This document shows, in pieces, positions 6,539-13,351 of a stretch of 13,351 bases of DNA. A program made the position numbers and the translations under genes. Each line of letters starts with the position of its first letter. Position 1 is the stretch's first letter. This DNA is from Spirochaetota bacterium. Its GTDB lineage: Bacteria > Spirochaetota > JAGLSM01 > JAKPMW01. Location of the stretch: assembly GCA_029548715.1 (NCBI GenBank), contig JAKPMW010000006.1, forward strand, positions 1-13,351. Direction: 5' to 3'. The notes beneath the pieces were generated by a model, which was given only the letters and a program-made list of their open reading frames with translations, made no database searches and was not told where the DNA came from.

Positions 6539-8368
6539 ATGAAAAAAATGGTTCTCTTTCGTGTCAATGCTGGCAACGAATACGGTTCAGGCCATCTTGA
6601 GCGCTGTCTGGTGCTCGCACGGCTCCTGCGCAAGCAGTACGATCCCTACTTTCTGGTCAAGGGAGATAACCGGATCGGCGAAATTTTGTACAAGGAAAAT
6701 CTCAACTTCAAGCTGGCCATGCACGGCTTTCGTGAAGAGGCTGACGATATCCGCGGTTTGAGGCCCAACCTTGTGTTTCTCGACGTGATGGAGACACCCA
6801 TCGAGTTTGTCCGCGCCATCAAGGAATACGCACCGGTGATCGACCTGGACGATCGCGGGACGGGGTCAGAGGCGGCAACCGTGACGGTTTATTCCCTCCC
6901 CCTTGAAAAGCCGAAAATGGCCAATATTGATTCGAGCAGATACATTGTGTTTCGCCCGGAAATTGCGGACTACGACAAGACGCGGTATGAGCGGAAGGTC
7001 CGCAGGGTCCTTGTGACCTTTGGTGGGTCGGACCCGGCAAATCTTTCAAACGTGTTTGTCCGCATCAGCAAGCTCTCCGATCCCAAGATCGAATGGGTTT
7101 TTGTGCGGGGGCAGTTTAACCAGAACCGTTGGTCCGAGGGGAACTACAGTGAACTCCGGCACGGGGCCAATCTTTTCGAGGAGATGGTCCGGGCTGATCT
7201 TGTGGTTACCTCATTCGGGATGACCGCCTTCGAGGCGGCTGCTATCGGGACTCCGGTTTTGCTGTGCAATCCGGGAGAGTATCACGAAAAGCTCAGCGAG
7301 GCCGCCGGGATCTTTGGCCGGATCGGGGTCTACACCCCGGCCGTCAAGGACGGGAGCGACAATACTCCGGCGCTTGCGAAGGAGTTTGCCAGCCGGATTG
7401 CGGATGCCGATCAGTTGATGCAGCAGGCCCTGCAGGCCAGGGAGCAGGTGGACAAACAGGGTGCCGAGAGGATGGTGGCCCTGATCGAATCGGTCCTTGA
7501 GGGCGGGCGGCAGGAGTCCTGTGTCGTTTGCGGGAGACGCCGCGAGCGGGCCCTCGTCCGCGACAGCGAAAAAAACATTTTCAGATGCGAGCATTGTGGC
7601 CTGTACTGGCAACAGTGGTTTGCCGCCCCTTCGTTTGCCTACGAAAAGCCGTACTTTACCGACGAATATGCCAGCCAGTATGGCCGGACCTATCTTGAGG
7701 ACAGGGAAAACATTGACCGACTCGGACGGGCACGCCTTGGGGTGATAAACAGCCTGAGAAAAAGGCTTGTGAAAAAGTATCCCTCCGAAGAAAAAAATCT
7801 TCTGGATATCGGGTGCGCCTACGGGTTCTTTATCGATCTGGCCCGGGATATCGGCGGGTGGACGGTAAAGGGGATAGAGACCTCAAAAACAGCATCAAAA
7901 TACGCCAGGGAGAGCCTTGTCCTGGATGTGGATACTGCCGGTTTTCTTGAGGCGGATGTTCCCAAGGAGCAGTATCAGGCGATCAGCATGTGGTACGTTA
8001 TCGAGCATCTGCCCCGGCTGAATGATGTTGTCGAAAAGCTCTATACCTCGCTTGCGCGGGGCGGGGTGCTGGCCATCTCCACTCCAAACAATATGGGATT
8101 CCAGGGGCGGTACCGAAGGGGTGAGTATCTTTCACAGCATCCGGCTGATCACTATTTTGATTTTTCCATCAGGACGATGCGGATTCTGCTCAAACGCTAT
8201 CGCTTCAAGGTCGTCAGGGTTCGCGTAACCGGGATTCACTATGAGCGCTTTCTCAAGGGCAGGGAAGGCACGTTCTGGGATAACGGATTCTTCCGCCGTT
8301 GCTACGAGATTGTGGCCGGTATCTTCGGGCTGGGGGATACATTTGAGATCTATGCTGTCAAGAAGTAA
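6539..8368 (+). CDS. PseG/SpsG-like sugar-nucleotide hydrolase fused to zinc-ribbon SAM methyltransferase
   Basis: The protein has 609 residues in two parts. Residues 1 to about 320 resemble PseG/SpsG: the N-terminal GSGHLERCLVLARLL with His19 at the position of the proposed catalytic His of PseG, a DLDDRGTG segment, VLVTFGGSDPANLS, and a GT-B-like nucleotide-binding end (VVTSFGMTAFEAAAIGTPVL). PseG removes UDP from a di-N-acetylated hexose in pseudaminic acid synthesis. Residues about 325-609 form a second enzyme. A four-cysteine ribbon (Cys328, Cys331, Cys350, Cys353) precedes a class I methyltransferase with motif I LLDIGCAYGFF around 421-431, an acidic residue in VKGIETSK, and WYVIEHLP further on. 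This is the layout of the sugar or glycan C-/O-methyltransferases with N-terminal zinc motif. The stop-free linker shows a true fusion in this sequence. The joint job, hydrolysis then methylation of the same sugar or glycan, is inference. Confidence 0.85.
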   Translation: MKKMVLFRVNAGNEYGSGHLERCLVLARLLRKQYDPYFLVKGDNRIGEILYKENLNFKLAMHGFREEADDIRGLRPNLVFLDVMETPIEFVRAIKEYAPVIDLDDRGTGSEAATVTVYSLPLEKPKMANIDSSRYIVFRPEIADYDKTRYERKVRRVLVTFGGSDPANLSNVFVRISKLSDPKIEWVFVRGQFNQNRWSEGNYSELRHGANLFEEMVRADLVVTSFGMTAFEAAAIGTPVLLCNPGEYHEKLSEAAGIFGRIGVYTPAVKDGSDNTPALAKEFASRIADADQLMQQALQAREQVDKQGAERMVALIESVLEGGRQESCVVCGRRRERALVRDSEKNIFRCEHCGLYWQQWFAAPSFAYEKPYFTDEYASQYGRTYLEDRENIDRLGRARLGVINSLRKRLVKKYPSEEKNLLDIGCAYGFFIDLARDIGGWTVKGIETSKTASKYARESLVLDVDTAGFLEADVPKEQYQAISMWYVIEHLPRLNDVVEKLYTSLARGGVLAISTPNNMGFQGRYRRGEYLSQHPADHYFDFSIRTMRILLKRYRFKVVRVRVTGIHYERFLKGREGTFWDNGFFRRCYEIVAGIFGLGDTFEIYAVKK

Positions 8369-8410
8369 GAGCCTGCAGGCCCCGTGTCTGTTTTGCGTAT
8401 CAATATTTAC

Positions 8411-8416
8411 AGGAGG
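8411..8416 (+). promoter_or_regulatory. Strong ribosome binding site deciding the start at 8422
   Basis: AGGAGG is a perfect Shine-Dalgarno core. Two ATG codons follow in tandem at 8419 and 8422. The first leaves only two bases of spacing, the second five, so 8422 is the likelier start. Confidence 0.7.
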
Positions 8417-8421
8417 AAATG

Positions 8422-9087
8422 ATGATTCCAGTACCACCGCCGGAAGCTGTTGAAGCGGGAGTGACACTGTTGGAGATTGTGGGGTATGTCTCGTCTGTTC
8501 TGATAGCGGTATCCCTCATGATGAGCAATATCTTCAAGCTCCGGGTCATCAATTTTATCGGGGCCTTTGCCTTCGCGGTCTATGGTGCCTTTATTCCGGC
8601 TATCCCGGTGGCTGTTGTCAACGGTTTCATCGCCGTGATTGACCTGTATTACCTCTGGCAGATGTCGCGCCGGAAGGAGTACTACCGGACCTTCGAGATC
8701 TCGCACAGTGCGCCCTTTCTCCAGCATTTTCTCCAGTTCAGGGCCAGGGATATCCAAAATTTCTTCCCCGATTTCAACTGGGAAAGGGAGAAGAAGAAGG
8801 CACCCCTCTGCTTCTTTCTTTTGCGGGATACCAATCCTACAGGGGTCTTTATCTACCAGATCCGGCGCAGGTCGGTCATTGTCAAACTGGATTACGTTAT
8901 TCCCGAGTACCGCGACATGAAGAACGCCCGGTACCTGTTTATGGTGCTCAACGAACGGTTCAGGTGTGAGGGGTTGACCGAGTACCTTGTCGAGGGTGTC
9001 AACGTCGAGACACATCGAAAATATCTGGTTGCTCTCGGATTCGAATCAGATCCGAAAAATCCCGAAATCATGCGCATGCCGATCTGA
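8422..9087 (+). CDS. YgjV-like membrane protein with C-terminal GNAT-like domain
   Basis: The protein has 221 residues. The N-terminal 80 residues hold about three hydrophobic segments (roughly 15-35, 41-57 and 57-78), including the VGYVSSVLIAVSLMMSN and LRVINFIGAFAFAVYG pattern typical of the YgjV/Imp-YgjV inner membrane family. After a basic stretch (MSRRKEYYR) the chain is soluble. The segment VIVKLDYVIPEYRDMKNARY, followed by VEGVNVETHRKYLVALGFES, has the strand-helix order and the 'N-x-x-H-R-K-Y-L-x-x-L-G-F' ending of GNAT acyltransferases. It is therefore probably a membrane-tethered acyltransferase of unknown substrate. The acetyl-CoA pyrophosphate loop (R/Q-x-x-G-x-G/A) is not clear, so catalysis is uncertain. 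The gene lies 53 bases after the PseG-methyltransferase gene and has its own strong ribosome binding site; whether it belongs to the glycan block is open. Confidence 0.72.
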   Translation: MIPVPPPEAVEAGVTLLEIVGYVSSVLIAVSLMMSNIFKLRVINFIGAFAFAVYGAFIPAIPVAVVNGFIAVIDLYYLWQMSRRKEYYRTFEISHSAPFLQHFLQFRARDIQNFFPDFNWEREKKKAPLCFFLLRDTNPTGVFIYQIRRRSVIVKLDYVIPEYRDMKNARYLFMVLNERFRCEGLTEYLVEGVNVETHRKYLVALGFESDPKNPEIMRMPI

Positions 9088-9125
9088 ATCGGCTTCAATC
9101 CAGACAACAGGGGTACTATCCGGTC

Positions 9126-10520
9126 ATGAATATCAGGCAGACGGCAACGGCAGCATGGAGCAGGCGGCTTACCCTGCGGGTTCGCGATGCTGCCCGGGCA
9201 CTCCCCGAGATTGCGGGACTGGTTGCCTCGGTTGAGGGCGTTGTCACCTCTTTCGCTCCGGCGGGGGATGGCAGGGATGCAACACTGGCCGAAGCGGTTG
9301 TGTTTCTTCCGGGACAGTCGGCCACTGATGCCCTCGCTGCCGGACTGGCCGGCCTGCAGGCATCTTCCCTTGTTGAAAATTCTGACCGCACGTTTGCCCT
9401 TCACCGGGGAGGAAAGCTCGGGATCGAAAGCAGGTCAGCCCTGGCGGGCCCCGACGAGCTGGCAATGGCCTATACTCCCGGGGTGGCGCGTGTCTGCAAG
9501 CATATCGAGAGCGAAGCTGATGCCGCCTGGGACCTGACGATCAAGGGATCGACGGTGGCCGTTGTGACGGACGGGACAGCAGTCCTGGGCCTCGGAGACA
9601 TCGGAACCCTGGCAGCGTTGCCCGTGATGGAAGGCAAGGCCGCGCTCTTCAGGGTGTTTGGCGGGGTCAATGCCTTTCCGGTCTGTCTTGACACGCGGGA
9701 CCCCAACCAGATTGTTGAAACGACAGCCCGGATCGCACCGGTCTTCGGAGGGATCAATCTCGAAGACATCAGTGCTCCCCGCTGCTTTGGCATCGAAAAG
9801 CGGCTGGATGCCATGCTGGATATCCCGGTTTTTCATGACGACCAGCACGGAACGGCGATCGTGACGCTGGCCGCACTTGAAAACGCTGTCGAGATGACAG
9901 CCCGCAGGATGGAGTCTCTCAGGGTCGTCATCAGCGGGGCCGGTGCTGCGGGGATAGCTGTTGCCGAGATCCTGCGCGGACGGGGTGTCGCTGAGATCGT
10001 GCTTTGTGATTCAAAGGGAATCGTCTCCCTGGAGCGCAGGGATCTCAACGAGTACAAGGCCCGTTTTGCGGTTTCAGCAGGAGGAACACTGGCCGACGCC
10101 CTGCGCGGGGCCGATGTCTTTGTGGGCGTCAGTGCTCCGGGAATCGTGAACCGGGAGATGGTCGCTTCCATGAGCCAGCGCCCGATTGTCTTCGGTCTCT
10201 CCAACCCGGTTCCCGAAATCATGCCCGAGGTCCTTGACGGACTGGATGCAGTCATTGCCACGGGCCGGAGCGATTATCCCAACCAGATCAATAATGTCCT
10301 GGCCTTTCCGGGGATTTTCCGCGGATCGCTTTCCTGCAGGGCCAGATCCATCACGCCGGCCATGTATCGGGCGGCCGCCCGTGCCCTGGCTGGTCTTGTC
10401 AGTGAGCGGGACCGGGAACAGGGGCGCATCATCCCTGCAGTCTTTGATCCCCGGGTGGCGGACGCTGTGGCTGGTGCGGTTATCGCCTGTGCCAGGGAAG
10501 AGGGGCTCTCGCGAGCCTGA
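9126..10520 (+). CDS. NAD(P)-dependent malic enzyme with N-terminal ACT-like domain
   Basis: Malic enzyme oxidatively decarboxylates malate to pyruvate, making NADH or NADPH, in the cytoplasm. Residues about 95-464 are the short bacterial malic enzyme. Visible marks are AYTPGVARVC with the catalytic Tyr116, MEGKAALF with the catalytic Lys171, metal ligands in GGINLEDISAP (Glu213, Asp214) and FHDDQHGTA (Asp238/239), and a Rossmann loop GAGAAG at 271-276. The last strand of the nucleotide fold reads LCDSKG; the acidic residue there leans towards NAD, as inference. Residues about 1-90, with the strand RRLTLRVRD, IAGLVASVEGVVTSF and a later helix, match the ACT ligand-binding domain found ahead of malic enzyme in some bacteria, suggesting allosteric control. 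No in-frame ATG, GTG or TTG lies between 9088 and 9126, fixing the start, though the Shine-Dalgarno (AGGGG) is rather far. It converges with the diguanylate cyclase gene. Confidence 0.93.
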   Translation: MNIRQTATAAWSRRLTLRVRDAARALPEIAGLVASVEGVVTSFAPAGDGRDATLAEAVVFLPGQSATDALAAGLAGLQASSLVENSDRTFALHRGGKLGIESRSALAGPDELAMAYTPGVARVCKHIESEADAAWDLTIKGSTVAVVTDGTAVLGLGDIGTLAALPVMEGKAALFRVFGGVNAFPVCLDTRDPNQIVETTARIAPVFGGINLEDISAPRCFGIEKRLDAMLDIPVFHDDQHGTAIVTLAALENAVEMTARRMESLRVVISGAGAAGIAVAEILRGRGVAEIVLCDSKGIVSLERRDLNEYKARFAVSAGGTLADALRGADVFVGVSAPGIVNREMVASMSQRPIVFGLSNPVPEIMPEVLDGLDAVIATGRSDYPNQINNVLAFPGIFRGSLSCRARSITPAMYRAAARALAGLVSERDREQGRIIPAVFDPRVADAVAGAVIACAREEGLSRA

Positions 10521-10530
10521 TCCTGTTTTT
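10504..10530 (+). terminator. Weak terminator candidate at the end of the malic enzyme gene
   Basis: GGCTC (10504-10508) and GAGCC (10513-10517) pair around a TCGC loop, with the stem running into the stop codon. A TTTTT run lies at 10526-10530, eight bases after the stem, which is further than in a standard intrinsic terminator. The convergent gene ends at 10543, so transcripts from both sides meet here. No T-run is seen for the minus-strand direction. Confidence 0.3.
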
Positions 10531-10542
10531 CGCAAGGGAAGA

Positions 10543-11727
10543 TTAATGTGTCATTCCGGGCACAAATACGGTGGAGCGGTTGCGGCCACTGTGTTTTGAG
10601 CAGTAGAGTGCCGTATCGGCCTGGCCGATCAGGATCTCGCGCATCTGGCTTTCCCTGCTGCTCTGGGCCGGCTCGGCCCCTTCGGCTGCTGCGACGGCAA
10701 TCCCCAGGTCACTGGCCCCGGCCGAGATGGTCACGGTCAGCTGTTTTCCCCCGCCGATCTCAAAGACATGGTTTTGCACGGCTGTGCGTATCCTCTCCGC
10801 GATAAGGAGGGCATTGGTGGCATCCGATTCAGGCAGGATCACGGCAAACTCTTCGCCGCCGTACCGGGCGGGCAGATCGAGTTTGCGCAGATTCTCCCTG
10901 ACGATGGAGGCTATTTCCTTGATGACCACGTCTCCGGCCTGATGGCCCCAGGTGTCGTTGACCGACTTGAAATGGTCGATGTCAAACATCAGCAGGGCCA
11001 GGCGGTGATTGTGGTAGCGCAGGGCCCGGGCGATCTCTTCCTCGAGACGGTTTTGAAAATAGTGGTGCACGTAGAGGTTGGTCATCCTGTCACGGGTAGC
11101 CATTTCGAAAAGACGCAGGTTTTCAATCGCAATGGCCGCCAGGTTGGCCATATTGGCCATAAAGTCCACTTCGCTGCTGGTAAAGGTGTCCCCCGTCAGT
11201 TTTTGTCCGACTACAAGAAATCCGCTCAGCTTGTCCTTGTAGAGCATGGGGATGATCAGTTCCGGCTCGAGTGCGGCCAGTCTGAGGAGCGAAGGCTGGA
11301 TGATCTCGGCGTTGACACTCTCACGGATCCAGAGCGTCTTTTTTTGCTCAAGCAGGGCCACGACCAGCGGATCCTCGTCCGTGAACTCTTCGGAAAAGCT
11401 TTCATTGGCAAATCCGACCGAGGCCCCATAGGCATACACGTTGGAGACGATGCTTTTGAGGATAAAGAGGGTCACGCTGCGGACAAGCATCATCCCCTGG
11501 CAGGAGTACAGGAGGGACTGGGTCATTTCTGACATGTTCATTTCGGTGTTGATCAGTCCACTGATCCGCACCAGGTTTTTCAGGTCAAGAATCTTTTTTT
11601 CGTAGTTGTCGAAAAGACCGGTGTCCCATTGCTGCATGCTTGTTTCGAGGTCGGTGGTCTCCTCCTGCGGTTGTGCTGCAGGCGCGGGTGGTTTTTTCGC
11701 GGCCGGTGATTTTCGATGGACAGCCAT
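10543..11727 (-). CDS. GAF-GGDEF diguanylate cyclase
   Basis: The protein, 394 residues with the start at 11727, makes cyclic di-GMP from two GTP. Residues 1-25 are basic and Pro/Ala-rich (KKPPAPAAQPQ), and a coiled stretch follows. Residues about 45-205 look like a GAF sensory domain, ending with the signalling helix MANLAAIAIENLRLFE. The GGDEF domain starts at about 212 (RDRMTNLYVH). Metal ligands sit in FDIDHFKSVND (Asp249), the active site reads GGEEF at 290-294, an active variant, and the RxxD product-inhibition site is present as RKLD at 281-284, five residues upstream. No membrane segment is seen, so it should be cytoplasmic. The start at 11727 is preferred over 11802 because GGAG lies ten bases upstream. 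A minus-strand promoter candidate lies at 11767-11795. The GAF ligand is unknown. Confidence 0.93.
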   Translation of the reverse strand: MAVHRKSPAAKKPPAPAAQPQEETTDLETSMQQWDTGLFDNYEKKILDLKNLVRISGLINTEMNMSEMTQSLLYSCQGMMLVRSVTLFILKSIVSNVYAYGASVGFANESFSEEFTDEDPLVVALLEQKKTLWIRESVNAEIIQPSLLRLAALEPELIIPMLYKDKLSGFLVVGQKLTGDTFTSSEVDFMANMANLAAIAIENLRLFEMATRDRMTNLYVHHYFQNRLEEEIARALRYHNHRLALLMFDIDHFKSVNDTWGHQAGDVVIKEIASIVRENLRKLDLPARYGGEEFAVILPESDATNALLIAERIRTAVQNHVFEIGGGKQLTVTISAGASDLGIAVAAAEGAEPAQSSRESQMREILIGQADTALYCSKHSGRNRSTVFVPGMTH

Positions 11728-11766
11728 GACTGAAACGCTCCAGGTTGAGATCACACCCAAGCCCAC

Positions 11767-11795
11767 AGAATATCGCGATATGTGCGATAAAGCAA
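11767..11795 (-). promoter_or_regulatory. Candidate sigma-70-type promoter for the diguanylate cyclase gene
   Basis: On the minus strand TTGCTT (11795-11790) and TATTCT (11772-11767) are separated by 17 bases. The predicted start of transcription would leave a leader of about 30 bases carrying the GGAG site. The matches are 3/6 and 4/6, so the call is weak. Confidence 0.35.
11770..11781. repeat. 12-base perfect palindrome, possible operator
   Basis: ATATCGCGATAT reads the same on both strands. It overlaps the -10 box and spacer of the candidate minus-strand promoter, where a repressor dimer would be expected to bind. A partial copy (TGCGATAA, 11783-11790) adjoins it. Binding by a regulator is inference; chance is possible for a single copy. 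Confidence 0.4.
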
Positions 11796-11814
11796 GAGGC
11801 ACCCTTATTTTCGG

Positions 11815-11842
11815 AAAAAAACTGCAGCGGGAACAGCTTTTT
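11815..11842. repeat. A-run/T-run inverted repeat, possible weak hairpin
   Basis: AAAAACTG (11817-11824) can pair with CAG-C-TTTTT (11834-11842) with one bulged base. In either direction the stem is followed by a T-run, so it could act as a weak bidirectional terminator isolating the two divergent units, but the GC core is only three pairs. Confidence 0.22.
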
Positions 11843-11944
11843 CATGGGGAACAGCAGCCACTCCTGGCCGATTTGCTCCCATTCGGGTACACTTGGTGTG
11901 ACAGCCATGCGTCCTGGTTCCACCCCTGGCGCATGAAAAAGCGG

Positions 11945-11973
11945 TTCATATCCGGGGCAAGACGTGCTATCAT
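11945..11973 (+). promoter_or_regulatory. Candidate extended -10 promoter for ilvB
   Basis: TTCATA (11945-11950, 4/6 match to TTGACA) is followed after exactly 17 bases by TATCAT (11968-11973, 5/6 match to TATAAT), with TG one base before the -10 box. Transcription would begin near 11980, leaving a leader of about 38 bases that includes the AAAGGA site at 12001-12006. No leader peptide or attenuator fits in so short a leader. Confidence 0.5.
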
Positions 11974-12017
11974 TGCAGGATAGTTTTTCAATCATATAAC
12001 AAAGGACATGACGACGC

Positions 12018-13351
12018 ATGAAAGGTGCACAGATCCTCGTCGAGTGCCTCAGGCGGGAGAAGGTCACCACGATCTTCGGATATCCCGGCGGGCAGCTCAT
12101 CCCGATCTTCGATGCCCTCTATGACGCAAGGGACATTAATCTGGTCCTGACACGGCATGAACAGGGCGCAGCGCATGCTGCAGACGGCTTTGCAAGGGCG
12201 AGTGGACGGGTAGGGGTATGCATGGCTACCTCTGGACCGGGTGCAACCAATCTGGTAACAGGCATCGCCACGGCCTACATGGACAGTGTGCCCATGGTGT
12301 GCATTACCGGACAGGTTCCCACGACTCTGATTGGCAATGATGCTTTCCAGGAAGCGGACATTGTCGGGATTACACGGCCGATTACCAAGCATAACTATCT
12401 CGTCAAGGACGTACGGGATCTTGCCAGAACAGTCCGTGAAGCGTTTTTTATCGCGGCCAGTGGCCGGCCGGGGCCTGTTTTGGTCGATATCCCCAAGGAT
12501 ATCGCCGTTGCCGATACCGAATTTGTCTATCCCGAGACTGTCTCGATCCGGGGATACAATCCGACCCTTGAGGGCAACCCCCGTCAGATCAAGCGTGCGG
12601 CCGAGTTGATCATGGCTGCCAAGCGGCCGATCATTTATGCCGGCGGCGGTGTGATCATCTCCGGGGCGCACGAGGAGCTCTTGCAGTTTGCCGAAAAAAC
12701 GGGAATCCCGGTGACGATGACCCTGCTTGGCCTCGGTGCCTTTCCCAATGCGCATCCGCTCTCGATCGACATGCTGGGAATGCACGGGACGGTCTATGCG
12801 AACAACGCCGTGTGCGACAGTGACCTGATTATCTCCGTTGGGGCCCGGTTTGATGACCGGGTGACGGGCAAGCTGGACGAGTTTGCCCCGCATGCCAAGA
12901 TTATCCATATCGATATTGACCCGACTTCGGTTTCGAAAAGCGTCGAGGTGGACGTGCCCATTGTGGGCGATGCGAAGCATGTTCTGCAGGAGCTTGTTCC
13001 CCAGGTCTCGAAGTTGTCCATTGATGACTGGCTGGCCCGGATCAGGGACTGGAAGACCCGTTACCCGCTGACCTACGGTGAAGAAGCCGGGATTATCAAG
13101 CCGCAGGCCGTTATCCGAAAACTTTCGGAACTGACCAGGGGCGAGGCGATCATAACAACCGAGGTCGGGCAAAACCAGATGTGGGCGGCCCAGTTTTACA
13201 ACTTTACCAGCCCGCGCAGCTTTATCACCTCGGGCGGACTCGGGACGATGGGGTATGGACTGCCGGCAGCCATTGGAGCGCAGTTTGCCTTCCCTGACAA
13301 GACTGTGATCGATATTGCCGGTGACGGATCGATTCAGATGAACATCCAGGA
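12018..13351 (+). CDS. ilvB: Acetolactate synthase large subunit, 3' end outside window
   Basis: This enzyme joins two pyruvates to acetolactate, or pyruvate and 2-ketobutyrate to acetohydroxybutyrate, the first shared step of valine, leucine and isoleucine synthesis in the cytoplasm. It uses thiamine diphosphate, magnesium and FAD. The frame is open for 444 codons to the window edge, roughly 120 residues short of a full subunit. Seen are FGYPGGQLIPIFDALY, Glu48 in TRHEQGAAHAADG (the thiamine-activating glutamate), the CMATSGPGATNLVTG loop, a FAD-domain GARFDDRVTGKL segment, and GDGS at 435-438, which starts the thiamine diphosphate/Mg site (GDG...N) whose end is cut off. The combination RFDDRVTGK with EVGQNQMWAAQF separates it from pyruvate oxidase and catabolic AlsS. 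AAAGGA lies 11 bases before the ATG. The small regulatory subunit gene ilvN probably follows outside the window, as inference. Confidence 0.96.
   Translation, partial: MKGAQILVECLRREKVTTIFGYPGGQLIPIFDALYDARDINLVLTRHEQGAAHAADGFARASGRVGVCMATSGPGATNLVTGIATAYMDSVPMVCITGQVPTTLIGNDAFQEADIVGITRPITKHNYLVKDVRDLARTVREAFFIAASGRPGPVLVDIPKDIAVADTEFVYPETVSIRGYNPTLEGNPRQIKRAAELIMAAKRPIIYAGGGVIISGAHEELLQFAEKTGIPVTMTLLGLGAFPNAHPLSIDMLGMHGTVYANNAVCDSDLIISVGARFDDRVTGKLDEFAPHAKIIHIDIDPTSVSKSVEVDVPIVGDAKHVLQELVPQVSKLSIDDWLARIRDWKTRYPLTYGEEAGIIKPQAVIRKLSELTRGEAIITTEVGQNQMWAAQFYNFTSPRSFITSGGLGTMGYGLPAAIGAQFAFPDKTVIDIAGDGSIQMNIQ

Larger units (their letters stand above)
11728..12017. other. Divergent intergenic region between the diguanylate cyclase and ilvB
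   Basis: This 290-base stretch separates two divergent genes. It holds a minus-strand promoter candidate (11767-11795), a 12-base palindrome, an A-run/T-run inverted repeat (11815-11842), a 9-base direct repeat GGGAACAGC (11829-11837 and 11847-11855) and a plus-strand promoter candidate (11945-11973). Open frames exist on both strands but none has a good ribosome binding site or a recognisable product. I see no tRNA or riboswitch. Confidence 0.6.

Noticed and set aside
8371..8380. 10-base palindrome GCCTGCAGGC after the PseG-methyltransferase gene as a terminator
   Set aside because: The stem would be only three pairs with a four-base loop, and no T-run follows directly.
10768..11532. Plus-strand open frame (254 codons) opposite the GGDEF gene
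   Set aside because: Shadow of the minus-strand diguanylate cyclase, which has all expected motifs.
11973..12000. TTGCAG-N16-TATAAC as an ilvB promoter
   Set aside because: The -10 match is good, but transcription would begin after the AAAGGA ribosome binding site at 12001-12006, giving a nearly leaderless message. The candidate at 11945-11973 fits better.
11585..12100. Minus-strand open frame crossing the intergenic region, with an internal MKKLFPLQFF start that resembles a secreted small protein
   Set aside because: No ribosome binding site before that ATG, and the frame runs into both the ilvB start and the GGDEF gene out of frame.
11988..13172. Minus-strand open frame (394 codons) opposite ilvB
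   Set aside because: The plus strand is an unmistakable acetolactate synthase without interruption.

Overview
The window is a GC-rich, densely coded bacterial chromosomal segment. It holds ten protein genes, two of them cut by the window edges, and no RNA gene, insertion sequence or CRISPR array that I can see. The best lineage clue is the gene at 3101-4612. It has the architecture known as the spiro-SPASM protein, a radical SAM/SPASM family described from spirochaetes, and it sits next to an SpsF-like cytidylyltransferase. I therefore lean to the phylum Spirochaetota, probably a free-living relative with GC-rich DNA. That placement is an inference from family distribution, not proof.

Layout. 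Positions 2-6407 (+) look like one long transcription unit with short gaps or ATGA overlaps. It runs: C-terminal part of Mfd (transcription-repair coupling factor), a membrane-anchored SurA-N-like periplasmic protein, an LpxL/HtrB-type lipid acyltransferase, the spiro-SPASM radical SAM protein, a GT2-like glycosyltransferase and an SpsF-like nucleotidyltransferase. After a 130-base leader with a possible stem-loop comes a two-part protein at 6539-8368, which joins a PseG/SpsG-like sugar-nucleotide hydrolase domain to a zinc-ribbon SAM methyltransferase. Next are a YgjV-like membrane protein with a C-terminal acyltransferase-like domain (8422-9087) and a malic enzyme with an N-terminal ACT-like regulatory domain (9126-10520). 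A GAF-GGDEF diguanylate cyclase (10543-11727, minus strand) converges on the malic enzyme gene. Across a 290-base intergenic region it diverges from ilvB, the acetolactate synthase large subunit, which is cut by the window end.

How the genes may work together. The block 3101-8368 combines a radical SAM enzyme, a glycosyltransferase, a CMP-sugar-synthetase-like protein, a PseG-like hydrolase and a methyltransferase. I read it as a sugar synthesis and modification module for a surface or flagellar glycan. The upstream SurA-like protein and lipid acyltransferase also fit an envelope theme. The most unusual point is that the first 200 residues of the radical SAM protein can be aligned by eye with the SpsF-like protein encoded two genes downstream, but lack its nucleotide-binding signature. 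That makes it a probable degenerate cytidylyltransferase domain fused to a radical SAM enzyme. The last part of the window (malic enzyme, diguanylate cyclase, ilvB) is ordinary metabolism and signalling.
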